64,000 nucleotides of DNA from Limnephilus marmoratus (GCA_917880885.1 OU862933.1:12429679-12493678); one strand, 5' to 3'. Shown: positions 9,977 to 22,400, counted from the first letter of the stretch. Made by a program: numbers and translations. The notes: generated by a model not told the origin, from the letters alone.

Positions 9977-10860
9977 ATATAAAAACATGCCAACCTGCCC
10001 AAAATATTCAACTTGTTGTACCAAGTAATATAAAAAATTGCGAATTACGAAACAGACAGATTCTGGTATATATAGAATCGGCATTTAGCGGGATACTTTC
10101 AACTGTCAAAAAAACACAAAATGGCGCTTAATGGCAATTTGATGACTTTGTCACAAATCTTTTTTTTTACAATTTTCAATGTTATATTTTTGTTAACTTC
10201 TGGCGGGACAGCACCCTTACTTTTTAATTATGCTTTTAATCAATTATGTTAAAATTTATTATTGGATTTCATGTTTATTATAAGCAAGGGCGGCTGGTTG
10301 AACAGTGTGTTTGTGTGCAGCACTGGTAAATTATATCGTCTAAAATTACTTTATAATATCTTACCGAAAAATATAAAATCTATGAATTTCATTAAAAATA
10401 TCACCAACCAATATAATGCGTAATATAATATGAATCAGGGAGAGCAAATTCTCAAAGTTCCGCGCGAATTTACCCTGTCCGGTGTACAGGCCCATTGCAA
10501 GCGGAACGAATTATGTTTTTGTATCGAATATCCCAAACATTGCCAGCGCGCAACGCCGGCCATATGTATGAAAAATTAAGATATTTTGGTGTGCCACCCA
10601 GCGGCCTTTATCATACAAACTTAAATTCTGATTTAAGGCCAAAATACTTAACCAAACTGAATATTTCTTTTTTTAATCAAAAGGTACAGCGAATACCTAA
10701 ATTTTACATATATTTGCTTTTTTATTGATTGGTGTTTTAAATTATAAAACGCAGATCATTAAGGAATACAATTTTTTCATAGGTAACTTTGACAATTTTG
10801 CCCTCGTGCTGTTTATACATTGTTTATAAATACTGTTTGTATCCTGTTTAAAATGAAATA
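9977..10860. other. Intergenic stretch, nothing recognised
   Basis: Mixed AT-rich DNA with short open frames on both strands. No domain, repeat match or RNA fold was identified. Confidence 0.45.
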
Positions 10861-11110
10861 TAAAACTAACTAACCAACCATCACGCCGTTTCCCCACAGG
10901 GATAGGCAGAGAGGACGAACCGCCAAATAACTCGGTCTTGGCACACACTCTTTGCCTCACTCACATTCATACATCGTCTCATATATTCTCTTCTATTATT
11001 CCGACTTTCGACATGGCCCGACTCAAGTATCTGATTCACTTGCTCGTGTCATGTCTTCCTCGGGCGTCCCCGACTCCTTCTACCATTCACATTTGCGTCG
11101 TATATTATAT
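10861..11110 (+). repeat. Possible interspersed repeat, family unknown
   Basis: A relatively GC-rich block (GATAGGCAGAGAGGACGAACC ... CTCATTCATACATCGTCTC ... CCGACTTTCGACATGGCCCG) interrupts AT-rich sequence and ends in AT-rich sequence from 11102. It has the look of a dispersed non-coding repeat, but no second copy is in this window, so that is inference. Confidence 0.3.
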
Positions 11111-11901
11111 TATATTTATATTTCTTACACTACTTTCATTTTTTTTTTATTTTATGAAATATATAAAATAAAATAAATTAAACATTGTAAAAAAAAGAGT
11201 TTTTTGGGTTGAAATTTAAGATTTACTTACGAAAAAATAGTATTGTGTTTTTATTTTCTTAGTACCGAAAAATAAATTTTTTAATTAAAAAGCGATATGT
11301 AGAAGTTTTCGCACTTCGAAAACAGCTTAAAATAGATCTTCTCTCCAAATAAGATTAGTGGGATCATTTTTACCTAATGTTGCTTAGTAATCGTTATCTC
11401 ATAGTTACGGATTATCAGTGAACCACCACGCTTTCAGGGCAGCGGCCGCCACTGATTATAAGTGTAAAACATCTGTTGATTTTCCGTAATAAATAAAATA
11501 AAAATAAAGTTAAACAAATTTGAATTTCTGCACCAACTGGGTTGTTACAAAAAATGTTAACAATTCATCAAAAAAAAATGTATTCATTTTCACGTTCTAT
11601 GCAAGTTCTGTTCAAGGTCTGTTATAATATCATTATAGGCCAGTTGCCAAATAAAACTGAAATAATCACAGAGCTTGAATAGAACTCTGAAAGAATGAAA
11701 AAATTAACTTAAAAATTTGATGAATTGTTAAATTTTTTTGAAAGAACACTTTCTTTCTAGTGTTATTTTAGATTATGTATGTCAATAGTAAAATAAGCTG
11801 TAGGTATATTTATAATTATTAACAATATTACATTAAACGTATGTACCTACATTGTAATTGAACATGAACATAAACTGCTTAATGTTGATGTTGATAAACC
11901 C
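11111..11901. other. AT-rich stretch, nothing recognised
   Basis: No gene or repeat recognised. A weak inverted match occurs around 11560-11720 (TTAACAATTCATCAAA against TTTGATGAATTGTTAA), which could form an imperfect hairpin. Confidence 0.5.
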
Positions 11902-12240
11902 AATTTGGGAGGCGGGAATGGGTACCGCCGCCCTGGGAATCTTTATTGGATAACCAACACCTCTTCCATAGACCACCCCAAGTGGTTCGCTACGTTTGGT
12001 GATTTAGCAGGGGTGCCCGGGTTCATGGGGTGAGGTTTGTCTAGGTCTTGGAGGTGGATGACCAGGACACACTGAACCCCAGATTCCTACCCACCCCTTA
12101 AACCCTTTTCCTTCCCAGAACTCTCCTCTCCTTCTTTTCCTTTAAAAAAACCCTCCATATAGCATTCCTAAAGATGACATAGGCCCTGAGGGATATTATT
12201 TTCCTCAGGGCCTCCTGTGTGAAGCTCATGTAAAAAAAAA
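11902..12240 (+). mobile_element. GAGGCGGG retroposon family, copy 3
   Basis: A well-preserved plus-strand copy. Start AATTTGGGAGGCGGGAATGG, middle TGGTTCGCTACGTTTGGTGA, polypyrimidine CTCCTCTCCTTC, 3' hairpin GGCCCTGAGGGA/TTTCCTCAGGGCC, then GTGTGAAGCTCATGT and an A run. It differs from the copies at 31902 and 42071 by scattered changes only. Confidence 0.75.
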
Positions 12241-12300
12241 ACTGCTTAATTGGAAATTAACGGGATACACTAAGAAAAAAAGATTAAAAAGTAATAAGTC

Positions 12301-12377
12301 ACAAAATTTCATTTATGTTTTTACTCCTAATAACGTCAAGAATCACTGGTTGAGGTAAGTCAAGTACACTCTGTATA
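12301..12377. mobile_element. Tc1/mariner-type MITE, terminal fragment
   Basis: Resembles one end of the complete MITE at 62912-63246: AAATTTCATTT, TTTTTACTCC, AATAACGTCA, GAATCACTGGTT, AAGTCAAGTAC and a final CTGTATA. The other end is missing. Confidence 0.5.
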
Positions 12378-12473
12378 AATAGTGTCCTATCTAATCAGCC
12401 AGCTCGTATAATTATTTCAGATTTCAGACAGTCGTTTTCAGAGAGTTTCAGCAATATGGCAGCTTGGTCATCG

Positions 12474-12546
12474 GTTTCCGTAGTGTAGCGGTTATCACGT
12501 GTGCTTCACACGCACAAGGCCCCCGGTTCGATCCCGGGCGGAAACA
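12474..12546 (+). tRNA. tRNA-Val (anticodon CAC)
   Basis: A complete 73-nt cloverleaf. Acceptor strands GTTTCCG and CGGAAAC pair perfectly, with discriminator A at 12546. The D arm is in TAGTGTAGCGGTTATCA (A box). The anticodon arm CGTGTGCTTCACACGCAC has CAC at 12507-12509 with U33 before it. The T arm CCCCGGTTCGATCCCGGG carries a perfect B box. No intron. T-rich runs begin at 12548, suitable as pol III terminator. With no mismatch in any stem, this is very likely a functional host gene and not a SINE head. Confidence 0.95.
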
Positions 12547-12547
12547 T

Positions 12548-12567
12548 TTCTTTTTTAATTTTTTTTT
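12548..12567 (+). terminator. Pol III terminator of tRNA-Val
   Basis: Runs of T (TTTCTTTTTTAATTTTTTTT) begin two bases after the tRNA 3' end. Four or more T on the coding strand stop RNA polymerase III. Confidence 0.75.
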
Positions 12568-13600
12568 CCTTTCTTTTTTCTCTATTTAGTTGCTTCATTT
12601 TTCGTCATTATTTTTTCCACGATTGTTAAAATGTTAATAGAAATAATATGTCATCACACATTTTGTAAAATAACTTTGTGCGTAGCTTAAGTTTATCAAA
12701 TAGTTATCTATGTGCAGAACTGTGTATGTGTTTTACTATTAAAATGAAGCCATAGTAAATAATGCAAAATCATACAAAATCATATGTTTTTGTTTTGAAA
12801 ATTTGATCGCTTAGAAGTATTATAGATGCTTCAATTAAAAACTGCGCGTAGAACATACCTTTGCCCTTAAAAATATCAGTCATTTTTTTTATAAGTCTTT
12901 TAATAAGCCTATAAAAAAATAAAGTAAAAGGTCTAAAAAACACGCTTTCAAGTCCAAACTCTCCTAATTATAAACCCCTTTTCGAATATGGTTTTATTGT
13001 ATAATGTGGCAAATTCAGTTTATTTTATATTAATCGCAAAAAAAAGTTGATATTTACACCCGATCTTCCCAAAATAAAATAAAAATATGCATTTTCGCGT
13101 TGTTATTTTACAATACGGCCGCTAGTCGACGAATTTGGTTTTTCAAAGTGAACCCTATGGCGTCCACCGAAGAACTACTGTCCACGCCACAGTCGCCACG
13201 CCTCAGTCACGCCCCGAACTGAGCGGGAGATGGACGCGTTACTCCGCTTCGCTTGATTTCGTGAAATCAATTTTAAATTTCCGTTTTATTACAATAAACA
13301 ATGCGTAAAACAGGAATTAATATTTTTTACAGGCCTTTACGAAATCAACCTGTAAAAAAACTCTCAAATACCTTTTCCAACCTTTCCAAAAGCTTTTTCT
13401 CAAGTATTTTTAAACTCCTCCCATAAAGGGCGTGAATTCCGATTTCGATTTTTTCCTGAACTAGTGGATCGCCTTAACTTTAGTAAAGATCTTCCTTTTA
13501 ATGACAAGCTAATTTCGATCGCGACTGTAGACCCTTTTCTTTTATTTTTTACGTCCTCTTCTGTTTCCTATCAACCTTTTTGTCTGTTGAAATTTAAAAA
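12568..13600. other. Intergenic stretch, nothing recognised
   Basis: AT-rich, with one GC-richer patch at about 13115-13255. Open frames are short and no repeat partner was seen. The patch could be an old repeat or regulatory DNA; there is no evidence either way. Confidence 0.45.
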
Positions 13601-14070
13601 GATTACATTAACAGATGAAAATAGATTGATAATCACTACAGAGTATAAAATGAAGTCGCTCAAAATGTTTGTGGGCATAGATCTTTTAAACTACGTAACG
13701 GATTTTCATGCGGTTTTCACCAATAGATAAAGTGATTCAAGAGGAAGGTTTATTATAGTAGAGAAAAGCCGAGTAATTCAAATATTCAATTCAGGCAGCG
13801 GGCAGCTGGCAGGCGGGTAGTGTGGATTTTATAAAGGTTGGGTAATGGCGTGTGGCCGGGTCTGCTAGTATAAATATATAAAAATAAGTTGATAATACCA
13901 GCAGATGAAAATAATTTGAAATTTAAACAGAAAAAAATTGGTTGATAATATCAACAGATGAAATTAAATTGATAATTATATGAACAGACGAAAATAACTT
14001 GATAATATCAGTGGACGAAAATAAATTAATAATAAAATCAGACGGAAATAAGTTGATAATATCAACAGTT
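13601..14070 (+). repeat. Degenerate tandem array split by a Helitron
   Basis: Variants of TTGATAATATCAACAGATGA with AAATAA spacers repeat at 13605-13635, then at about 13885, 13942, 13966, 13998 and 14052. Unit length varies (about 25-55 bp) and mutations are many. A Helitron at 13640-13868 separates the first unit from the rest. Confidence 0.55.
13640..13868 (+). mobile_element. Non-autonomous Helitron (GGCCGGGTCTGCTAG family)
   Basis: Carries the family order: TATAAAATGAAGTCGCTCAA, ACGGATTTTCATGCGGTTTT, AAGCCGAGTAATTCAAATAT, GGCAGCGGGCAGC, GTGTGGATTTTATAAAG. It ends GTGGCCGGGTCTGCTAG before T, the Helitron 3' signature. Sister copies lie at 22603, 59123, 19351 (minus) and in diverged form 53601 and 62698 (minus). 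No coding capacity. Confidence 0.6.
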
Positions 14071-17000
14071 TACCCTTCGAATAATGAGAAAATAATTTTC
14101 TGTCAACTTTTGCCTGTCAAGGTTGGCGCGTAAAATTCCTGGTTCTTCCCATGCATTTTAAATGTTCCTATTTATTGTTTTTTTAACGCTTTTGCAAAAA
14201 AAAAATGTTCTAAAATTTAGATACAATAATCTTTCTGATGTGTTTATTAGAAATCAACATTTTGGTTTCTAAATATTAAAATTTTAATATTGGAAATGTA
14301 AATTGGCTAAAAAATGTATACCTGAGAATATTCGAATTAAAGTAATTAAAATAGAATAAACTTAAAATTTTAAATACAGATTCCTTTTCTAAGCAAAATT
14401 TGTAATAAAACTGTCACCTCACTTTTTATCACTTTCATACAATTTTATTTTAAAATTAAACATGTGATGTGTCACAAATTAGCGCAAAATTAAACCATCA
14501 CTTTTGATCGGGTTTGTAAAATATCTGAACAACCTAGCTCATATAATTCTAAGACAATGAGAAGCATTATTTCATTCCGTTTCTAACATAAAAGAAATCA
14601 CAAACATTCGCATGACAGGAAGAGAGATATCTAACTTTTAATAATGCACTGTTGCTCTGGGACAATCTGGGTCTCCTGTTATTATAACGGCATATAATGT
14701 TTTGGGACAACTTGGGTCTCCTGTGATTAGACGGGTTAACTCTATATATATGGAAGTCAAAATTACAATCAATGTACACATATAGGTTACATTACTGGTG
14801 AAAAAAGGGAACAAAAATATCCATTAGTATCTGGCAATCGATACAATTAACATCAAAGTTGGGAGCAGTTGCGACTCAGTTGAGCAGTTGAGTTCGGTAC
14901 TCGCAAAAAAATCAAGCTAAAAAAATGAAAAATAAATATATGATTACGCGTAGGGGAGTGTCAAAATACCAATTTAAAAATAAATTGACTTCCTTTTGAC
15001 GCGGGCAGGTTCCAAATTAAAATCTCATGAAAGTACCGTTTAGAAAAGTCCCGCTAGGTTAACAATAATTTGTCAAATCTTCATTATGTTTGTCCTCTGA
15101 ACCCTGCCTGGGAAGTCGCTTTAAAGTTTTAAAGAAAATTATTTGGGCCGATTTCGTAATGGGAAAATTCGATAAGGTAAGAATAAAAAGTTGTAGGTAC
15201 TCCCTGAAAGCTTTTCCGGATAATCCGATTGGTCGGCGCTAAGTAAAGGATAGGGAATTTTAACGGCTTGTTGCCTAGGTATCTAGCTACCTAGCTGCCT
15301 AGCTACTGGAGTGTACCTAGCTCGGCCAGACTTATCGATAATTGAAGTTGAAATAACGCAATGTCTAATTTATTCAAGTTTTTTTAAATATTTTTTTATG
15401 AAGGTAGACACACGGGTCGAGATATGAACGAATTTTTCCAACTATTTCCTTAAAATTCTTCCAACTTCTGACATTACTCATACCTACATTCTAAATGGCA
15501 GCATGCTATATTAGCGCCTCCTAGCGGCGTGCGTTGTGCGCTTTGTTTTTCGTTCGGGTTCTATGCGAAATATATTCTTTATTTTACGTCAGTAAATAAA
15601 TCACTGAAGATGAATATATACGTGAAATCCTATTTAGATACTATTACATCGGCTTACAGTATGAACATCAAAAAATATGCTACGGATAAATTGAAGCTTT
15701 AACTACTTTATCTATGTATCGGAATTACAATAAAATTATTATTTACAAAAAATATAAGCGTAAACCACAAAAAAAAATGTTTTCTCATGACTTAACTATG
15801 AAGTAATGTAAGTAACAATTTTTAAAAAATACCCCTTTACGGCTAAGACTATTTTTGACTTTATCTATGTTCTAACTTTTTTTCGTTCTTATAAAATTAT
15901 GCACAAAATAAATAAAAACCACTTTTTCGCTTACTAGCCTCGTGCAAAAAGACGCTCGATTTTAAAATTTTGCAGGCATGAGATTCGAAATATTTCTAGC
16001 GTTTATATTTCTCTTAAATCGAAAAAATATCTATATATTTGGAATAATTTATAAAAGTACAAACCTCAGGCAATTTTTCATTTTTTAAATTATCCGTAAA
16101 TCTAATATTATTTACACAAATTTTATTATAGTCGTCTATATTTTTTATAATTTGGGAAAAAGTCATTTGGGAAAAATAATCTATTATCGTATTTTTTTAA
16201 TTCTATTTGAGTATTATCGATGCTAAAGTCATTGCCTAATCTACAAATCGAATTACTAATAATCCCGCCCAGAACAAAATATTCGGAAATTTTTGGGATG
16301 AATTTTTATAAAATTATATTTGTTTATAGGCTAATTCGCGTCAAGGCCATTTTATTTGTGAGGATTATTTGTATAACTCGTGATATATTTTACCAACTAG
16401 TCTGTCAGCGTTATCTTGAAAAACGATTTTGAGTGTGTCTGGTTTTTGTAATTATTAGATCCGTAAACTGCACACACAGAACCTACTTTTGGGATTTTAA
16501 AAATTCAAAATATATGATTATTGATAATACAAATTAGAAAGCGCAAAAAACTACGGCCTCGTACTACATATAACATTCAAATTGCCGCCATTGAATGAAA
16601 TGTCAAGTCAATATTCTGGACTAGCGCCTCTAGCGGCCAGCGTTGTTGATTCTGCCAATATTTCACTGTACAGGAGTTGGACGTATTATTAATATTATGG
16701 GGTATTTGGTTAAGTCCGTCCTTAGTTTATTTTTCAAATGTTAAAAGATAAATTATTGTTATCATTTTTCTAATTTCTTTTGCATAGAAAAAAAGTTTTT
16801 AAAAATAACTAGGTTTCAGTAGACATACTAAAATCATTTTATTTAATTTTTATCAAACTATTGCGTATTCGGTGCGTAGAAATTGAGTTTTTCGACAAAA
16901 AGATATATTATTATTCTCGATCTCTCCAATTTGGTATACTAGCGCGCTCTATTAAAATTTCCAGGAACTAAGATGTCATTTTTTCGAGATAATAAAGAAA

Positions 17001-17945
17001 ATTATTTTCGAGCTTTAGAGAAAACACTTTAGATGGCGGTACTATAGAAAAAATACAAAGGAAAAGAAGAAGTATCGATTAGAAAAGTCAAAACAGAAAT
17101 AAGAATAATCATCGAAATTCATCGCGTAGTTTTTTTTCACACTTATGTTTAAAAATTATTACTACAATATTTAGATATTTGAAAATTGGTATGTACTATA
17201 ATACACATAAACGAGAAAATTTCCTGACTTATTTTTTCGTTCGTCTGTTAATTTATCTTATTACAATGGGTTTTGCTACATAATATGCCTATTTCACAAT
17301 AATAAAAAAAATTGTAACTATGTACTGTTTTATTTTTTGTTTAAAAAATAATAATTTTTAACATAGAATTAGTTCAAATATCAGATTATTGTATAAATTG
17401 CGAATCATCTTTTAAATTCAGGATTTCAGGAACCGAAAAATTTTGAATGATTCAAAAAATTCATGTAATCCTGCCGCTGATAGTTCCGTTCAGCGGCATG
17501 CCCATTTTGCCGTTTAACCCCTCAGACGTCGGGCATATTTTGTAACTCAGGTTAAAATATTTTCCCTTTCCAATAAAATCCAAATAAAATAAATATTTAT
17601 AAATGTTTCCGAAAACCAAAACTGTTTTTGAAAGGTCATGAAATACTCTTTCAAACGTAATAATTCAAAGTAACCATGTAGTTTTTGAAATATAAAAAAT
17701 AACGAACAAAAAATTAAATGGATAACCTTTCGTTTTTACTAACTAAAATAACTTGTCAACGATTAACGATTATAACGATTATAATTAATTATTATTATTA
17801 TAACGATTGTCATTTTCGGAATCGGTGTCAGTCTTGGTAGGTTTGTAACTACATATATAGTTATAGGTGAGATGTGCTTGCGTCGCACAAGCTACTTGAT
17901 GAGGCGAGAGCGGGGCCGCGGCGTGAGGGGAGCTGTCAAGTAAAC
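14071..17945. other. Longest repeat-poor stretch; no gene recognised
   Basis: Almost 4 kb of AT-rich DNA with only weak internal structure. A short direct duplication lies at 14656-14730 (GGGACAATCTGGGTCTCCTG and GGGACAACTTGGGTCTCCTG). A local CTAGCTAC-type repeat is at 15285-15325. Two similar patches read AGCGCCTCCTAGCGGCGTGCG (15513) and AGCGCCTCTAGCGGCCAGCG (16624). No reading frame looks coding. It may be unique intergenic or intronic DNA. Confidence 0.5.
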
Positions 17946-17948
17946 ACG

Positions 17949-18652
17949 CCGCGCCGGGCCGGGTACCTTTGCTGACACCGACTCAAAAATAACAATTGTA
18001 CCTACATATTGATGAGTAGAAAAAGTAAGTCGGTTATGAAGTTGTAGAAGAATACGAAATTATTTTTTTACTTTTTAGTTCATTTTTTGAAGTCGTTTTT
18101 TGTTTTGTTAAAATTTTTGTTTATTTTTTTTATTTTAGTGAATCCGAAGTACACTAATTTGTCTGAATATGGGTAGATCTACTAAACGTGCTGCTCATAT
18201 GAGACAGACATAATTTGACCATAACGACATTAGGGTCAAATTAAGAGATTCGGCCGAGTTTCGTTAATTTGCTCCTAAGAATTGAAGAGCTCCGTTACTT
18301 TGTCATTGATCCGATAATCAAAACCTAACCAAACGCTCATCAATTTATCCTTGAAGTACATCCTTTCCAATAAAAAGGAATCATTGAAATCGGTTGGCGT
18401 GATATTGAGTTATTCGTCCATTTGTCGCGCAAATACTTTATGCAAATTTAAGACTTATATGGTTTTCTCATGGATGTCATTGTCAGAACTAGACCAAATT
18501 AAAATGGGACCACATGGGAAGCACCAGCTTTCAAATAAAAAAAGAATCATCAAAATCGGTTCACCCAGTCGAAAGTTCTAAGGTAACAAACATAAAAAAA
18601 AAAAAAAAAAAACAGTCGAATTGAGAACCTCCTCCTTTTTGAAGTCGTTTAA
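17949..18652. mobile_element. ACGACTTC foldback/MITE family, copy 1 (partial)
   Basis: Closely matches 51424-52042: CCGGGTACCTTTGCTGACAC, TATGAAGTTGTAGAAGAATA, GGTTGGCGTGATATTGAGTT, CCCAGTCGAAAGTTCT, TTGAGAACCTCCTCC and a final TTTTTGAAGTCGTTT. The left inverted arm found in the 51-kb copy is lost here. A short open frame at 18351-18581 is part of this repeat, not a gene. Confidence 0.65.
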
Positions 18653-19350
18653 TAACTTATAACGAAAAAAAAATAAGCACACACACATATTTGATTACAA
18701 AAATAATGTACATATTATAAATGTTTATCTTCACTTTTCTTTTTTGTCGTTTCATGTAAAAAGGATTAATAAAAAATTTACCAAATTTATTATCATCCTT
18801 TATTTTCAAATTGCGGTCGGAAACTTTGGTTTCATGATGGTGTACTTTTTCTCTTTCTTAAATCCGTTAAAAAATATTTCTCGCCATGATAGTAGGTAAT
18901 GATTTCTACGTGACATTTTGTGAGGTGTTCCCAGAAGCAAACACGTTAGCATGAGGTGTTAATTCATCGAAGAATTGCCCATTGCCCTTTGCATGTCTTT
19001 GTCGCGTGAACACCAATCCATTTCCTTGCTCTAACAAGGAGGACTTGGTTGGAAAATTTAACTCATTTGAATATTGAATGGAAAACGTTTTCTCAATTCT
19101 ACGGAGCAGGATGCTCTTACTGTAGAGACGAATACTGTACACAGTTCATAGGTTATCATTAGAATAGATTAATAAGGACAGTAATATGCCTCGTGGTGGA
19201 ATAGATTACCAGGGAACTATTGAAAATATTAGTTAGATTGTAGATGCGTACTTACTGTCTGCGTGTTTTGTAAATACCACAAATTATTGATGAATAACCC
19301 TTAACATAAAATCCCATATCTTCATAAAAAATATTTTTGCGTATTGTTAA
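18653..19350. other. Intergenic stretch, nothing recognised
   Basis: AT-rich, with a short minus-strand open frame (18906-19142) lacking a recognisable domain. No repeat partner seen in the window. Confidence 0.45.
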
Positions 19351-19461
19351 CCAGCAGACCCGGCCACAAGTTGCTGTGGCTAACGAAACACAACGCCACC
19401 TACTGACAATGCGATTGCAGAACCTTTATAACGAACGCCATCTGTTAATTTGCATACATGT

Positions 19462-20339
19462 GGATAACTTAGGTGGAAACGAGCAGGCAACACTAAAAAT
19501 TGATAACGAAAGCATAGAAAGGGTTAGCAGTATTAAATATCTGGGTGTGATATTGGATGATAAATTAAAATTCGACGAACACTTAGAATAAATAACAAAA
19601 AAAATTGCTAAAAAAGTTGGATTCCTAAAAAGGATCAGAAATAACTTGGATCTCAAGAGAACGCGCCTTGTCTACAATTCTATTGCAACTCCGCATTTAA
19701 ATTATTGTTCTAGTGTATTATTCCTATGTAACGAAGCCCAAAATAATAAACTACAGGTTATACAAAATAGGGGGATGAGGATGATTTTAAAATGCAACAT
19801 TTTTACAAGAGTTAAAATTATGTTACAAAATTTAAATATGATGACAATCAAACAACATATAATATATAATACATTAACAATGATTTATAAACTTAAAAAT
19901 AAAAAGCTCCCAAATTATCTGAAGAGTACTATTATGTTTCAAGAAAATGTTCACAATTATCCTACGAGAAGACGAGGAGACTTTAGGCTTCCCAAAACTA
20001 AACTTTCGTGCACACAAAATAGCGCATTTTATAAAGGGCAAAAACTCTATAACAGTCTGCCAAATGCCGTAAAGGAAGCCTCAAGTCTCAGCAATTTTCG
20101 TAGGACGTGTGCATTATATGTAAAAAATATTTTTTGATTACTCACCAATGTTATTCTCAGGTCTCGTTCTTTTATAATGTATTTTTGTATAGTTATCTTT
20201 TTTATTTAGTATTCTTTTTTTAAATGTAGTTGTGAATATTCCTGTACCTACTTCGTAAATTGTATTTTTTATATTTTCCTACCAGATGTATGAAAATATT
20301 TACATACATCTAAATAAAAAATTCAAAAACAAATAACAA
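19462..20339 (+). mobile_element. 5'-truncated LINE inserted in the Helitron
   Basis: Starts mid-ORF and ends in an A-rich tail (CTAAATAAAAAATTCAAAAA) after a 3' UTR of about 200 bp. ACATGT on both sides is the likely target duplication. Severe 5' truncation is normal for target-primed reverse transcription. Confidence 0.7.
19465..20137 (+). pseudogene. LINE reverse transcriptase, C-terminal part
   Basis: Encodes the end of a non-LTR reverse transcriptase: SIKYLGVILDDKLKF, then ITKKIAKKVGFLKRI, RLVYNSIATPHLNYCSSVLF and a final PNAVKEASSLSNFRRTC. A TAA at 19589 breaks the frame just after the LGVILDDKL block; the same frame reopens for about 180 codons. The catalytic palm (YADD) is not included. 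CR1/Jockey-like by its motif style; the clade is uncertain. Confidence 0.75.
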
Positions 20340-20599
20340 ACATGTCAAATCCACACCGCGCGCTTGCCAGCCCGCTCCCTTTATATATTATATATTTCAA
20401 CCAATTTACACAAAACCTTGACAAATTATATACCTTAACCTTCCTCATGAATCACTCTATCTATTGGTGAAAACCACATGAAAATCCGTTGCGTAGTAGA
20501 TCTAAGCGTACAGACAGCGTGAGCGACTTTGCTTTATACTATGTAAGGATGATTAGACAAAAAATTACTGATTAGACAAAAAAAAATTAAAGAAATTAC

Positions 20600-22400
20600 A
20601 GGGACTTCTTGAAGAATTACTCCATCATGTTTAGTTGACGATTCCAATAAATTAATATTGGATGAAAACGATATTTTACAAACACGGGAAAAGTATATTT
20701 ATGATACATTCAAAGATATTAGACCTGACATTAATATTCCTAACGATCAATTGCATGGACCATCGACTTTAAAGTCAGAAATTCTTCATGCGATAAAAAC
20801 TTCAGACAACAGAAAAGCGTGCGGATCAGACCATATTCCAGTTGGGTTTTGAAGTCTTTAGTACTGAAAATGTTGACTACCTATTGAAGTTATTAACTCT
20901 ATATGTTACACAGGGAATGTACCCCAAGATTGGCTAAAATCCACCTTGGTGACATTGCCTAAAAAACAATACCCTAAGAAGTGCAGTGACTATGGATTAA
21001 TAAGCCTGCTGAGTCATGTCCTTAAAATAATACATGCCAGGATACGCAATAAGTGCGAGCAGGACTTGGATGACAGTTTGGCTTCGGAAATGGGTTTGGG
21101 GCGCGTGAAGCATTATTGTCTGTTGACGTACTATTGCAAAAGTGTCGTGACCAAAGAAAGGAAGTCTTTGCCTGTTTTATTGACTACGAAAAGGCATTTG
21201 ACAAGGTAAAACATGCTGACCTAATGAAAATGCTTGTGGATTGTAACGTTGACATCAAAGACCAGAATTTCATTAAAAACCTGTATTAGTTCACAACAGC
21301 AGAAATAAGACATGGAAATTAGAGATCTAATGCAATTGCCATTCAGCGTGGAGTACGACAAGGCTGTATCCTGTCGCCACTATTGTTTAATCTCTATTCC
21401 AACGATGTCCTTAAAAGAGCCCTAAGTAATACCGAGAAGGGTCTAAAGATCAACGGAGTTGTCATTAATAACATAAGATACGCAGATGATACTGTATTAT
21501 TAGCTGACCGTATCGATCTATGAGGGGACATTGAAGGTCTAGATTCGTTACATTAAATGTAGAGCCGTTTATTCAAAAAAATTAGATTCTTGTGAGAACT
21601 CCGAAGGGGCGACCATAAGTTGCCTATACCGGGGTGGGACAGTGGTGGGTACTTCAATGACCGTATCGATGACCTCCAAGACCTATTAAATCTTGTTAAT
21701 AATGCGGGTGAGCAACTAGGCCTAACAATCAACGTCAATAAAACTAAATGGATGACATTTGGACGACTAGATCACTCTGGATCAGTGATACAGTTAAATG
21801 GTTGCAATGTCGGAAAGGTGGAATAGATACCTCGGCAGTATTCTCACGGAGACTCTTGACCCAGATGTAGAGGTTAGGTGCAGTATTGAAGCAGCATTCA
21901 GTAAAATGAAATCCCTCTTCTGCAATGATAATATCAATTTAAAACTAAGACAGAGAATGTTAAAATGTTATGTGTGGTCGGTCGGTCTTGCTGTAAGGAT
22001 GTGAGACGTGGACGTTGACGGTAAATACCATGAACACTGAACAGATTAGAGACTTTTGAAATGTGGCTTCACCAGAGAATGCTCAAGGTTCCATGAACCG
22101 ACATGATCACCAATACAGAATTCTCAGGCGGGCTGGAGCAGATAGAGAGCTGCTTACATTGGTAAAAGTCAGGAAAATTCCATATTTGGGTCACATACTT
22201 CGAGGGTAGAAGTATCATTTGCTCCAATTGGTATTGAAAGGCAAGATAGAGGGTCGCCGAGGGCCTGACAGTAGACAAATGTCTTGGCTGAGAAATGTAC
22301 GAGAGTGGGCCGGCATTAGAAGTGTGGAGGAGCTATTCCGGGCAGCGCAAGACAGAGAGACATTTTCCAGAGTGATCGCCAATGTCGGGGGGACCTGATA
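20600..22400 (+). pseudogene. RTE-type LINE ORF, decayed
   Basis: Pieces in changing frames give the reverse transcriptase order: RKACGSDHIPV, WLKSTLVTLPKKQYPKKCSD, FACFIDYEKAFDKVKH (motif A), QRGVRQGCILSPLLFNLYS (motif B), IRYADDTVLLAD (motif C) and YLGSILTETLDPDVE. Downstream come CETWTL, KVPWTDMI, RKIPYLGHILRG and KIEGRRGPDSRQMSWLRN, the usual C-terminal end. The endonuclease half is missing. At least five stops or frameshifts and one 141-bp insertion make it a dead copy. The RTE clade assignment rests on motif style only. Confidence 0.75.
21518..21658. mobile_element. 141-bp insertion in the RTE ORF
   Basis: The 12-bp GACCGTATCGAT occurs at 21506-21517 and again at 21659-21670. Joining across one copy restores continuous RT coding after the YADD motif. 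A long duplication of this kind points to a retroposed or end-joined insert. The inserted sequence has no tail, no inverted ends and no relative in the window. Confidence 0.65.

Larger units (their letters stand above)
19351..20549 (-). mobile_element. Helitron (minus) interrupted by a LINE
   Basis: The left piece 19351-19461 is the Helitron 3' end (complement of CCGGGTCTGCTGG). The right piece 20340-20549 is its 5' part (complement of TCCTTACATAGTATAAAGCA). The split lies where the copy at 62698 is continuous (GCATACAAATCAAATCC). The LINE between them is flanked by ACATGT on both sides (19456-19461 and 20340-20345). Confidence 0.65.
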
